From Dryas octopetala (lineage: Eukaryota; Streptophyta; Magnoliopsida; Rosales; Rosaceae), in the NCBI GenBank assembly GCA_963921425.1, contig OY992839.1, positions 64,501-128,500 of the forward strand: DNA of 64,000 nt, given 5' to 3'. Of this stretch, positions 11,320 through 23,817 are shown one piece after another. Under the pieces are notes generated by a model. It ran no database searches. It saw only the letters and a list, made by a program, of their open reading frames with translations, and was not told where the DNA came from. The position numbers were made by a program, and so were the translations under genes. Position 1 is the first letter of the stretch, and every line of letters starts with the position of its first letter.

Positions 11320-13010
11320 ATCACTCCCTAATAATGGTTACTAATTTGGAGTACTTGAGGAAGGCCAGGGGAAATTAAGGAAATTCATTTATTCTTCATT
11401 AAGTGTTGTTGTTGGTTGATTATTATATTTAATTTAATTTCATACTGGTAAGAGGTTTTATACTCTGCCATTTGGGAGATTTGTAATAAGCTTTGCTCTA
11501 TTAATAAGGTACTTTTTTTTTCCATTTTGAATTGCCATATATAATGCAATTGATTCTCTTTACTTCAATCGGACATATATAGTACTTTTTATATATGCCA
11601 CATGCATTGACATTTCAAACATCTTGCCTCTCGCGCGCTACGTACGTACTATGAGTTTTCTAACAAATGACTAAATGAGCACGTTAAGTGTCCCATTAAT
11701 TAACCTTCTGTCAAGTAGTCTACTTGCTCAGAATTATATAATGCAGGCCTTAAAGACTTCCCAATTGAAGGTAATCTCTATATGATCTCTAACTCTATAT
11801 ATGTAAAATCATTCTTTTTGTATCTTATAAGTATATATAAACTATAAAGGGAACATTATAATCATTAATTAAGCATTCTAATACTATGTTAAACACATAT
11901 ATTAGGGTCTAAAAATGTAGAGAGCACTAGTACTTGAGAGGTAGATCCATTCTTCACTCACACAGTTACCAGTAAAGCATTCATAAATCGTTTTACTAAT
12001 GAAAAACATCTTACTGGGCAAAGGGCTTATGATTTATATATTCAATCGCCTCCTTTTCACTCTTCAAAAGTAGGTTCTGATGGTGATGATTTCAACATCA
12101 TTACCATGGAGTTCAAATAGGACTTGTATGTCAAAGTGCAACTGATAGAAAAGAAAGAGTATGTCAAATGTGCAAGGTGCATGGTAAATCAGTAATTGTA
12201 TAACAGTGATTATTGTTTGATGATTCTATACATTAGTCGTTGAAAATACGGTCATCATTTTTACATGGAAATTGTATTGATCACCACCTTCCATAAAGTC
12301 AACGATGTAGGATCAAAGGCTCATATAGTGATATGACAAGATAGATCAAATCTGAGATGTCTAAGTTAGTGTCTAACCATGCATTTCTTATTTACTGACC
12401 ACTATTACTTCAATTAATGGCTCCAAAAAAAAAAAAATTGCTCTATTTATTCCAATCCCAGCACGATCAAATTTTCAAATTTGTAAATTTTAACCCAATT
12501 GAGTACCTGTTTACAATTACGTACGTAATTTTTCCTTATATACTACAATCGTGCAATGTTGCTTCAGTGGATGGGAGGTTAGTGGTTGCATCCAGACAAG
12601 GTCAACTGGTTGGTCGGCCTGAATTTTTTAATTTTTTCCATCATTTAATTAATAATTTGAAACTTTATCCAAACAAAACCAAATACTCAAGAAGATACAT
12701 TGTATAAAAAACGACATGGAAAATTAAACTCATGCTTGATGTTAAGCCTTTACAGTTTTGCAGTTATTGCAGATAATTTGAATCCCCTCAGCTGATCTTA
12801 CATTCAATTATTTGATTCGAACTATATCTCTATCTCCTAGTTATGTATCGTGCAACCAAGTTAGCTCTTCCCTACACATATTTTTATTCCATAATAACGA
12901 ACAAGGTTAGCTCTTCCATACAAAAAGGCCATGATGATCCTATATAGTTCATCACCCATCTATCATTCTGAGCATACTTCATTTCTTCAATATATAATTT
13001 CTTGACAAAT
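11320..13010. other. Spacer between tandem SRPP-like genes
   Basis: Holds the 3' end of copy 1 (polyadenylation-like AATAAG near 11500), an exon-1 relic at 11744-11780 and the promoter of copy 2 (TATATAG near 12942). The frame at 12417-12707 shows no family motif and is not taken as a gene. Confidence 0.5.
11744..11780 (+). pseudogene. Relic of an SRPP-like exon 1 end
   Basis: The bases CAGGCCTTAAA... through the splice donor GGTAATCTCT match the end of exon 1 and the donor of the gene at 9669 (positions 9836-9871), with a few substitutions. No start, signal peptide or second exon remains. It is best read as what is left of a third tandem copy or of unequal exchange between the two surviving genes. 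Confidence 0.7.
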
Positions 13011-14640
13011 ATGGCTTTTAACCATTTCTTCTCTGCAACCTCTTTGCTAGTCTTGGCAGTGCTGGTGGTTACAGCTTCTGCTAGTGCTGGTGGGTATGTT
13101 CCAAAACCTGACTATGAGAAGCCCAAACTAGAAAAACAGAACCTACTATCAACCATCATGGGCATTCAAGGGCTTGTCTATTGCAAATCAGGCCCTAAAC
13201 CCATCCCACTTGAAGGTATTTCTCTTTCCTGCAAGTATTTCTTAATCCCATATGGAAACTTTTCTTAAATCTTAGGGTCCGTTTGGTATCATTTTCAAAT
13301 GCCCATTTTCATTTTCAAAAAATGAAAATGACAGAAAACATGTTTGGTGGCCTATTTTACTAAATAATTGAAAATGTTTTCTAAAAACATTTTCAACTTT
13401 TACACTGTAAGTCAGAAAACGTCATTTTGACGTTTTCTATTTTTTGTTTTCTATTTTTCCTATACTATCTTCTTCTTCCTCCTCTCCCATAGACCTCCGT
13501 CCCATACTATCTTCTTCTTCCTCCCTCTCTCCCGCATACCTCCCTCCCCTCTCCTTCCCGACCCTAACCCAGCGAAACCCAACCCCCATCACCGCCCCGA
13601 CCCCAACCTTGACCGCCGGCCACTCTCTCTGCCTCATTCTCTCTCCCCGCCCCTCTCCTCTCTCTCTCTACCACTAGCACCACCGAAACCTCCCCTCCTC
13701 AACCCCAGCCCCAACCCCGAAACCCAACCCACCCAGTGAAAGAAAGCCAACCCCTCACTATCTCTCCTCACCCCTCTCCTCTTTCTCTGCCGCCCAGACT
13801 CCAGCCCATTGAAGAAGCCAGCCCGAGTTCAAAAAGTCACCTGGCAAGGAACAAGTCCATTGGATAGAAACCTTGATTCAGAGGTCTCAAGATCTTATTT
13901 TTAGGATGTGTAGAGAGAGAGAGAGAGGATGAGGAGATTGGGGAAGAAAGGTAGAAGAAGAAGACGGTGGCAAAAAAGGCATTAATTCAGAGTCAATACG
14001 TCTAGTGTATATATGTAATAAGCTTGCCTTCCACGTGTGTGTCATTTACGGACAATTTATTTTTTGTTTGTTTGTTGGTTTTGATGTGCCTCTCTCAGTG
14101 TGGGTATTTGGGAAGATGAAGAATAGGGGGAGAGAAAAAGAGGAGGCCTGAAAATGCAGTTACCAAACACAATTTCTCATTTTCATTTTCTCATTTTCTG
14201 TAAATTCATTTTCTCATTTTCATTTTGCAAAAATGTTTTACAAAAATACTTTTAGAAAATGATACCAAACGAGCCCTTAATTTCTGACAAATTACAATTA
14301 ATCAGGATCGGTGGCCAGGATAACATGTGGGGCTGTGGATGAAAATGGGTTCGAAGCCGAACCAGTCACCATCTTGAGTGATGCAACTGATGCGAAGGGT
14401 TATTTCTTTGCCACATTATCTCCTTCTGAGATTGAAAATAATAAGAAGCTCACTCAGTGCAAAGCTTTCCTTGAACTCTCACCATTGGAGTCATGTAACG
14501 TTCCCACAAACATAAACAACGGAATTGGTGGCGCTCTACTCGCTTCATATCGCCTCCTCTATGACAAGAACATAAAATTATATACTGTAGGGCCCTTCTT
14601 GTTTACATCAGAACCTAAACCAGTCAATCATGGTTACTAA
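13011..14640 (+). CDS. Secreted Ole e 1 / extensin-family protein, SRPP-like (copy 2)
   Basis: Two exons, 13011-13215 and 14306-14640, 179 aa. Signal peptide about 1-26 (LLVLAVLVVTASASA). The mature part has PKPDYEKPK repeats near the N-terminus, then IMGIQGLVYCKSGPKP, ARITCGAVDENG, DATDAKGYFFATLSP, CKAFLELSPLESC and VGPFLFTSEPKP. It shares exon layout, intron phase 1 and these blocks with the gene at 9669, so the two arose by tandem duplication. Copy 2 keeps more Pro/Lys near the N-terminus. Most of its intron is a 1-kb inverted-repeat element. It likely acts in the cell wall; its exact role is unknown. Confidence 0.86.
13275..14276. mobile_element. PIF/Harbinger-like non-autonomous element in intron of SRPP-like copy 2
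   Basis: The ends are inverted copies of GGG(T/C)(C/T)CGTTTGGTA running on to CATTTTC, about 20 of 22 positions matching. They are flanked by the trinucleotide TTA at 13272-13274 and 14277-14279, the target preference and duplication of PIF/Harbinger elements. Outer parts are rich in CATTTTC and GAAAATG; the centre is CT-rich. There is no transposase frame. The element lies wholly within the intron, leaving both splice sites of the host gene intact. Confidence 0.8.
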
Positions 14641-15148
14641 ATGATCAAAGCGTACCTTGACCTGATATATATATATATATATATATTTAATTATGGAAGG
14701 TGTGGGAGGCACTTAATAGTTTTAATTTGCATTTCAATTTCACTGCAGAATTAGGCAAAGCAATACAATACGCCATTTCAACAACAAAATATGTGATACG
14801 TGCATTGAAGAACTAAGACCACAGAAAAAGAATATGTATAGCAAGATTCATACAACCCTCTGTGTAGAACCTTTCACTGTCCTCTCCTCACAACTTTCTT
14901 TACAAAAGTGTATATACTAAACCTAAGTATTCACTCCTCCTATTTATACAGTGCCCTGAATTCAGACTATGCTCATTTGTATGCTGCCAGCTTATTTGGC
15001 TAAGAGTGTCCAACAAATGGATGAAAACTAAGAGCTCATATTACGCAAAATCTTTTATTAAACATGCTGAAATTTCAGTTTTCTTAAGGCAAAACTTCGT
15101 ACCCATGCCTGCAACGGCTGGGTGGATATGGCTTCACTGGCTCGATGA
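14641..15148. other. Convergent 3' ends of SRPP-like copy 2 and RSH1
   Basis: Holds the two 3' UTRs facing each other, with an (AT)n run at about 14666-14687. No gene was recognised. Confidence 0.6.
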
Positions 15149-18100
15149 TTAGCATTCAAGAAATCTGGGGCTATCCATTGAGCTAGGCCAGCTGCAACCC
15201 GTAGACCATCCCAAAACACCTAGAATTATATCGATGCTTGAGCAAGCAAAAACCTACAGGGTAAAAAAATCTCATGTCAGGACTAAAAATTCACCAAGTG
15301 AAACAATAAGGGGTTCAGAGATGGATGTCTGAAACACTACCAAACTTTCCACGTTTCCTTCAACATGAAATAACATGACAGCCATTCCCCTTTCACCGTC
15401 GATCTCAGCCTGGTCATTGATGGTAAAGGTGTTACAGAAGTAAACGAGAAGGCATTAATATATAAAACATATAATTACCAGCTCCAAGCACTCACCACAC
15501 AAGAACAAATAGTAATGCCTGCAGCTGCCATTGCTGTTGTGACCTCAGCCATCATACCTGAAATTATAATTTTAAAGTTTAAACAGGTTGAGTGGTATGG
15601 CAGAAGACATTTATTTCTCCATAATGATGAGAAATTTAGACTACAAGCTACTTGGTAGACTCACTAAGAAGCTAAATCAGATTATAGCGTACAGAGGAAT
15701 AAAATTAGTCCAGGGTATTCTTGTAAATCGTTAGAAGTGAAATAAATCTATCAAAAGGATGTTTAGTGTTCTTGCAAATCCTCATGAAAAAGCAATTCAG
15801 TGGTGCCTGCTGACTTGCACAAGTTGGATCTCAGCTAGCACTTAGCAGCAATATGCCACTTATGATTTAAACCTCGAGACATAAAAAAGGGAAAGGCTAA
15901 CCTTTTCGATTTATGCAAACCACGCAAAACCATAGGATGGAGTGCCCTTCAATATTATGCCAAGAGGCAACCTTGCTGACTTGCCAACTTTCTAAACTGG
16001 GCAAGGCTTCCTTGTACATTGGAATATTAGCTTGTAACATTCTGCCAACACCATTTCCCTGCGACAAATGCTCCCCTTCAGCCTTCAAACTTACATGCTG
16101 AACATGTTTGTTATGTTTCCCGTTCACCTTGGGAACCCAAGCACTTCCATTTGTATTTTGAAAGGGATCTACAGAACTTTGTTCTGGCAATGACATTTCT
16201 ACAACATTCACCAGCATTTTCTCCCAAATAGGTTTGTATCCTTTGGAGGTACTCGGGAGCTCTTCTGATTCACTCTCTTCTTCAGAATCAGCAATGAAGT
16301 CAATTACTTTATCTGCTGTTATTTCAGCAGCAGACAGGGCAGCTTGTTCCCTTAAGAACTACATACAAGAAGAAATTTTTGTTTTAAAAACAAGGCAGCT
16401 AGTAACAGGAAAAATAAAATTGAATCAGGATCCAACCGACAAAGCCTACTTTCATAATTTTGTGTCTGGCACTACGTGTTTTTGCATGTTGCAACCACTG
16501 CTTATGCCTCTGAAAAGCTGATTTTCCGGTAAGTGACTGAGGGAAAAAATAAAAATTATGAGCTCATTAGATAATTTGCATGGAATTTTGTACATGTTGT
16601 ACTACACATTTAAGGAAAGGCAAAGAAAAGATAATGGTCGAAAAATACTGACATTATAAGTAATGATCTCCACAACTTCTGCATTTGCAAGTACATGCAA
16701 AGGAGAAACAAGATTACCATTGACCTGCATTGAAATGAAGTGATCCCTGTTTTATTCCTTACAGTGACTAAAAATTTAAAATTGAGCAAGAACATATCCG
16801 TCAAAAGGAAGCAATTTACCTTTGCTGCTACCATTTTGTTGCCAATTTCAGTGTGAATCATATAAGCATAGTCAATAACAGTTGCTCCTTTAGGAAGATT
16901 TTTTATCTGTACATATTGTAAAGATATCAATCAATAGATTAAAGCAAAATTGTCTTATATGTGAAGATTTATGTTTTTCTCATCCTATTAAATATAATAG
17001 CAATCTCACCCATGAAACAATCAAAATACTTACCTCCCCCCTTGGAGTAAACACAAACACACGACTACCTAATAGATCTCTAGTGATAGTTTCTACAAAT
17101 TCTCTAGAGCTCATGTTGCCAACAAACTCCTCTTGCCATTCTCTAATTGCATTGAGCCAGCCAATCTACAGAAAACAAGAGACTTCATCCATGAGATTGA
17201 TATCAAAGTCATGGGACATTAAAGGATCTACTAAGAACTTCCAACAAAAATTACTATCGACAAATCATAAATTAGTAATGAATGTAGGTACAATACCCTG
17301 AGTGCAATATTTGCATTGTTAAGGCATACGGTCTTCCCTCTTGAACTTCTACCATTAGGGATAGTACGGCCAACTAAACCAGTAACAAATACTCTCCCAC
17401 TGTAATGAGAAGCAATGCCTCTCTGAGCTATCAGATCCATCTCTTCTGTTCTTATCTGCCCAAACAGATAAAGCCACTTATGTAAATGAATACCTAGCAA
17501 GTAACTGAACTTACCCAAAAGACGAGATAAAATTCGACTCGGTAAAACCTTATTATAAACTGCTTGGGAAAATAGGAACATGCTCAAAAAATAACGTCTG
17601 ATAATACCTGCACTTCTAGCCGCAACATGCTCTCATACAGGAAAGGAATTACAGTTGTCTGGAGACTCTGATAGCCATTAGGTTTTGGGGTGGCAATATA
17701 GTCTTTCATCTGTCAGAAAAGATAATTGTAAATGTACCAAAAACTTCTGCTATTGCTTAAATTGGATCTTCCAAGAGTAATGGAGGACATATACGCACAG
17801 TTCGAGGAATAGGGGTCCAGATTCCATGAACCAACCCAAGCACATGGTAGCAAATCTGTAGAGAAAACAACAATAAGAAGAAAGCTAGATGACATATCAA
17901 GTACAGAGTGAAGTAAAGAATTCCCTATCTCTGGGCATGAACAAGAATATACCTGCTGTGGGGTGCACAGAGGCCCATCTCCAAGGCATGGCTTTGGTTT
18001 GATAATAATACGAAGCTGGTAATAACAAACAGAAGTTATAAGTTAATGAAGAAATATGAATCATCATGAAGTGTCCTCATCAAAAGTTTCAAGTTAGTTC

Positions 18101-21100
18101 AAGGTAAATATCAGAACAAACCTGTGCAATTTGATTAACCTCATTAATTGAACCTTTAGATTTGAGCGCAGCTTTATAGATACTGCAAGTAAAGATCAAG
18201 AACTCTCCATGTTAGCCTGAGAAATAGTCCTTATAACAACAGTTAAAATAAACCATGAGAAAAAGTAACTAATGAAATATAAAGCAGATAATTATGATCT
18301 CCCAAAGAATTACACAGTAAGCATGACAGTCACAACATCTCATTACAAGGATCACAAGAGTGAGAGGAAGGATCACAAGAGTGAGAGGTCATGTTCCACG
18401 TCATTTTAAAATCCCAGAAAAAATCTTTGAATAATGTCCTTGCATTTTCCATTCCAGATAACAATGGACTTTAAGCATGCAATGAAGTCATAATAATGCT
18501 TAAACTGAGTTAGGACGTACCAAGCAGGCCATATGTAAGTGAGAAAATGGTAGTAGAATTTATGAACTAACCTGTAGGGTTCCTTACAAACAGCACGAAC
18601 TTCAGTTTTCACAGTCATCAGCTCTAAGAACTGATCATCCTCAATCTTCTTCACCAAAATTTTGTTTGCCTAGCACAAAGAACTAAGGTTTGATGAGCAA
18701 AAATCACTGATAACACAATGCCTAGAAGCATAGAAAGTTTAACTTGAGAATGTTTTTTTTTTTTTATGAGAATCTCAATCGCATAAACCATGCAATCAAA
18801 CAGTAATCTTCCTAAACCACCATGCAGAGTTGTAGACATTCTTGCTAAGAGAATGAATGCATTACCTCCACAAGTTCTTTCTCATGTTCTTTGTAAAGGT
18901 CTGCAACTCTTCTCTTGATCTTAGCATAATCTTCGGGGTTTGTGTACATGAAGGAAAGGTTTTCAAGTTCCAACTGTAAAACAGAATCAATACATTACTA
19001 GGAAATGGAATAAGAGGAGCATCATCACAAGATAAGAAAGTAAAATATGATTTGGTATACCTTGATTTGATACATCCCAAGCAACTTTGCTAGAGGTGCA
19101 AAGACTTGCAATGTCTCCCTTGCAATACTGGACTGAACGAAACAAAAAACATCAAAATAATATCAGCTAAATAGTAAATAACCAATGAATTCTAAACAGA
19201 CAACACATCACCTGCTTATGTGGAGGCATGTGTGAAAGAGTACGCATGTTGTGTAGTCTGTCAGCTAATTTGACGATGATAACTCGGACCTGGAACAACC
19301 CCTATTTTAGTTTCCAAATGGATTTCGCTGATAACATACAGCACTTACAAAAAATGTTAATAAAATAAATCCACCTCCTCTGTCATAGCTAGAAGCATCT
19401 GCCGTAGGTCATCTGCTTTCACATCTTGTACAGAATCATGTTCACTCTTACATTTCAATTTTCCCAGCTTTGACACCTAAAGACAAATGGAAAGAACTTT
19501 CAATTGCTGTGTGCCCAAATTAATTGGGAAGTTTGTGAGGCATTACAGGAGCTATTGAAAAAACATGAAAAATATAAGATTCTAAATCAATAGATATATA
19601 AAGGCACCTTAGTTTCTCCTTCTACAATATGGCGCACAGTAGCGCCAAACTCCTCCTCTATCCTTTCGAAAGTAACAACATTGGTATCCTCAACTGTATC
19701 GTGCAGTAATCCAGATGCAATAGACTCCCAATCCAATTCCTGGAACAACAGATACATTCAGATTTGGTTGTAGAATGCAATTAAAGATACTGAAAGGGCT
19801 TATTCTTAACTTTGCACAACTCACAAGTTCCCCTAAAATACGTGCAACTTCAACTGGATGAATGATGAAGGGCTCTCCACTGCGTCTTTTTTGACCATCA
19901 TGGGCCTCAAAAGCCAGCTATACAACCAAAAACTACTGTCATGTATAATCACCAGTCCAATTCAATGGATTTTCAAGACAGCCACACTAAAATTTCTCGT
20001 TAGGCATATAGCTGACCTTAAGAGCATTATGGACAAGTTCCAGTTCGTGAGGTGGGAGGTATGAGATAGTCGGCTTAAGATCCTGAGATAATTAGATTAC
20101 AGACAACAAAACTCAAACCATACGAAAGAAAATACCTCTGTTTGTAGGAAAATAACTATAGTTTCCATTGATGCCTAGTTAGGCAATAATCAAAGCATAC
20201 CTCCCACAATCTTTCAGGAGAAACCTCATCAAAGGCATCTGAAGACAAAGATGAAGAACAGTGCAGCTGCCATCTCTTACAAGGAACATGAAGTAAACCT
20301 GATTTAAAGAGTTTTCCGAGAACTACAAAGTCTGAAGCCTCAGTAGAATACCAACCTCCTACATTATAGGATTCACATCTCTGCGCAGAGTACAATAGTA
20401 GGAGAGTTCAGAAGCTTATAGAGAATTGCATGAGTAAGATTCTTGAAAAGAATACTAACAAGCACCTACACCAAGTAACAATCCTGCTCCTAGACCACAG
20501 CTTTACACCCCCCCTATTCCCCAAACTACATGGATATTAGAAGATTTATCCGCTTGGTGATACTATGCTTATTCTGATTGCTACTAGAATGCTGCATATG
20601 GAATTATGGATTAAGCCAGCATCCCAGGTTGTAAATAGAAAAACTTGCACCCAAAATCAAAGATAAGCAAAAAGGAAATGAAATCAATGATCTTGGGTTT
20701 CAACCAGTGGCAGATAGTTAATCCAAATTACATAAAGAACTTACATAATTCATCCGGTGTCTTCTTCCATTCCGAGCATACGACAACCAAGAACACTGAG
20801 GAGTATGAGCTGTGCTCGCAAGAAACCCCGTTAAGACTCTCGGAGCTTTCCACGCACACGAGAGCACGCTACAGTCATATCTCCCACTCCCGTCCCCTTT
20901 CTGTAGCTTACATACGTTCACGCATTCTAAAGAAACTACAACAATTCACGAATTCCAAAATTCCAAAATCAACTCCAGAGAAATAGTGAATTAAATGAAC
21001 TAATGCTCTGTTTGGATGCTCAGAAAACAGTAGAAAAAGAATTCAAGAATTTCACATTTCATATCGTCCTCGTTCCCACATAGCAGTACTAGGCTAAGTT

Positions 21101-21229
21101 CACTAGGGTTTGGTTAAACCATGTGCTCAAATACAAGGAAAATCCAAAATTCATTCAGTGTCGTACAGAATGAGCAAGCAAAGGAAGCGAGCAGTGATAC
21201 ATACCTGACATGGAAGAAGCGGAAGCCAT
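15149..21229 (-). CDS. RSH1: RSH1, chloroplast RelA/SpoT homologue ((p)ppGpp hydrolase type)
   Basis: Controls the alarmone (p)ppGpp in chloroplasts. Twenty-four exons (first and last base, minus strand): 21229-21205, 20926-20745, 20380-20201, 20082-20017, 19917-19825, 19739-19608, 19476-19375, 19289-19212, 19132-19061, 18973-18866, 18669-18572, 18182-18122, 18015-17953, 17855-17799, 17709-17608, 17455-17297, 17165-17034, 16906-16820, 16724-16653, 16536-16450, 16358-15902, 15557-15496, 15409-15341, 15253-15149. They join without a frame break to 882 aa, the usual RSH1 size. Order of parts: transit peptide (start MASASSMS); HD hydrolase domain with H171, H195-D196 and D270 present; synthetase-like domain (about 365-525); TGS (about 555-625); C-terminal ACT-type domain (about 800-882). 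The synthetase motif NGYQSLH reads NGYQSLQ (Q456). RSH1 is regarded as lacking synthetase activity, so this protein is predicted to degrade ppGpp only. Confidence 0.95.
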
Positions 21230-21500
21230 TTGTAATCAAAGAGAGCAATCTCATTGAATCGAACTGAGCATTAAACGACACAGACGCAGGAACGCAACGC
21301 AGAGAGAAGAAAGTAGATACCAAAGCTTATTCTAGGCAACCAAGAATCAAGAGCGCGTGCGTTTCATAAGATAGAGAGGTTGTTCAACTGAGAATCGGAG
21401 AGATTCTTTGGAATCGGAGAGAGCGTTACGCGGTGTCCGCGAAACGTTCGGTTTCGGACAAATAAGCGACGGACTGAAACTAAGAATTTCGCCAGCAGAT

Positions 21501-21550
<50 letters not shown>

Positions 21551-23817
21551 GAGATATCGAGCTTAGCCAATGCCACACAAATGCCGTTTGATAAAGATAT
21601 TTTTTAGATTTTGATTACTTTTTTTTTCTTCTGTGAGGTGGATTTTAAGCGAAATTGTTAGGGTGTGGAGAAGAGTATATTTGGACTTTATGCCATCATC
21701 GCCAAAAGTTGACACGTCGGAGAAAAGACCGTTTTTGTATGTTGGTAAGGAATTTACGCCCTTTGAATTTTGTGAATTTACCATCTTTGCCCCAATACAT
21801 CAAAATAATTCCCATTATTTTATTTTTGTACACATACAACACTGCCTTGTTTGTTCATAAGTTCATAACTACTTCCATTTTAAACTTCATTTATTATTAA
21901 CACATGAAATATTATATGTTGCATTAGGTTTCTTGTCTGAAATCTGCTGCATCAGCTGCTTAAAATTTGATGAAATTTTTGAATTACTTAGATTATGATG
22001 CTTGATTCTATTTGGATTTTGTAACATGGTGAATGAAATTCTATGGACAAATGGCACGATCAACTAAATTTAAAAAATTGTAAAAATCATTGATCATCAC
22101 TCTGAAAATGGCTTAGGAGCACCACTAATACCAATAGTGGCACAATGCTGCTGAGGATGAGAACCCATTTTGAATTTTACTGTGAGCTTGGATTCTCATT
22201 TTGTTTTGTATAGTTTTCCTCTCCCATATCATATGTCTTCTCTTGGTGTTTTTCCTTAAAGCTATAGGAAAACGTAATGCAGAATGCTGGGAGTAAATTA
22301 CCATATACTTTCTGATAGAAGATTAATTACTATGTATTTCATCGCCCTAGTTAGTCTGAGTGATGAAGTAGTAGACTAGTAGTGCAGCATTATCAGACTA
22401 GAGTCCCTTAATTAGGGTTCTGTTTTTGTTTCTGCCTTTTGAGTGTGGACTCTATGGATTAGGTCCATTAGGATAAACAACATAATAGTGTTGTACTTGG
22501 AATTTGCACTTCTAAACTCCTTAAGGCATAATTAAACAGTTTCTTAGGTACCATCATGAATGATTGCAGGAGCAATATTCTACAGAGAACTTAACAGATT
22601 GATGTGCTTCTGCGTGAAGATTTTGTTCTGTAGTTCCTCCTGGAGAATTTTGTAACAATATGCTTGCTTATATTCTTTTATAATACAACATATTCTACCA
22701 AAAGAAAAAGACCCTTTGACTGCAAAGATAAAATAAGAGGATTCTACATATATATCCTAAGAAAAGGAACATGGTCATTGGCCTCCTGTCCCCTCACTTT
22801 GGCTGCAGCTAGAGTAAGAATATACCTTTGCCTAGATAAAGCATCATCTGCTGTCTTTTTGTTTGTGCTGAATATATATGGAATATCTGATCCTAGCTTC
22901 TCATTGCAAATTTCAAATGGATATGTTTTTATACAGACTGAAAATTATATCATCTTAACTTTGTGTGGCTCTTGGAAAAGTAAATGGGTCATGTCGACAA
23001 CCAAGAATAGACTTTTGGTCCAGGAAGAAAAGGGTCAATGACTATGAGGATTGAATGCCACTAGGGACTATTCTGACTTTTATCTGGATATATTAGATTG
23101 AGATGTGGCTGAAACTAGCTAGGTGACCATTTTTCTGACCATTTTGCCTCAATAGTAAAGCAAATATATGCTCCTTCGATTACCTCAATTTCTATCTTAT
23201 GGAATCCAGTCCAAGCATTTCACAAAACTAATGATAGGTCTTTTTCTTCTGAACCTCAACAGAGGTTCCACATGATACATATGCAAGAGCGGAGGAAGTG
23301 TTGTTTTCCAGTTCCCAATTACTGTATGTAGAATTAATAGTCTAAAACCAACAGAGTTTTTTTAATCTTGCACAATATATACCATGGTGCTATAAAAATA
23401 CAAATAAATAGCTCTCAATTTTTATTATCTTTACCCTTATTTCCCATGTTCTGCACTGTTTTAATAGCATCCTCAGCCTCATTGTATTATTTGCATACAT
23501 GAATACCAACCAATTGAGCTTGGGTTGCAACTTGCAACTTGCCAGAGTGCAAGATATCTCTGCTTAATTCCTCTTATATGGAATGCTATCAAATTAATGA
23601 TGGAGATGATTGCATCACACAGAAGGTTTCTCCTTTAAGATAAGACAAAACCTGAAAATTAATACAGAGAACAAGAAAACATAATCAGCAACAACTCTTT
23701 CAGAATATATGTTGACATAGATCTCTAGAAATAACAAAGTTAACTGTCAACACAGTGAGAGGGAGAGAGAGAGAGGCTCAACTATATATATATATATATA
23801 CACGCTTTAATTCTTAC
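21230..23817. other. RSH1 promoter and spacer to the kinase relic
   Basis: The first 350 bases upstream of the RSH1 ATG hold its 5' UTR and a (GA)n tract. Beyond about 21600 the sequence is AT-rich. A 125-codon frame at 22664-23041 has no recognisable motif and is probably chance. No repeats with termini were seen. Confidence 0.5.
21505..21545. repeat. (GA)n microsatellite upstream of RSH1
   Basis: About 20 GA units. On the RSH1 strand this is a CT tract about 280-320 bases before the ATG, a common core-promoter feature in plants. Confidence 0.9.

Noticed and set aside
13437..13677. Frames on both strands in the CT-rich centre of the intronic MITE
   Set aside because: Composition artefacts inside a non-autonomous element.
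22664..23041. 125-codon plus-strand frame
   Set aside because: No motif and no splice or promoter context; probably a chance open frame.
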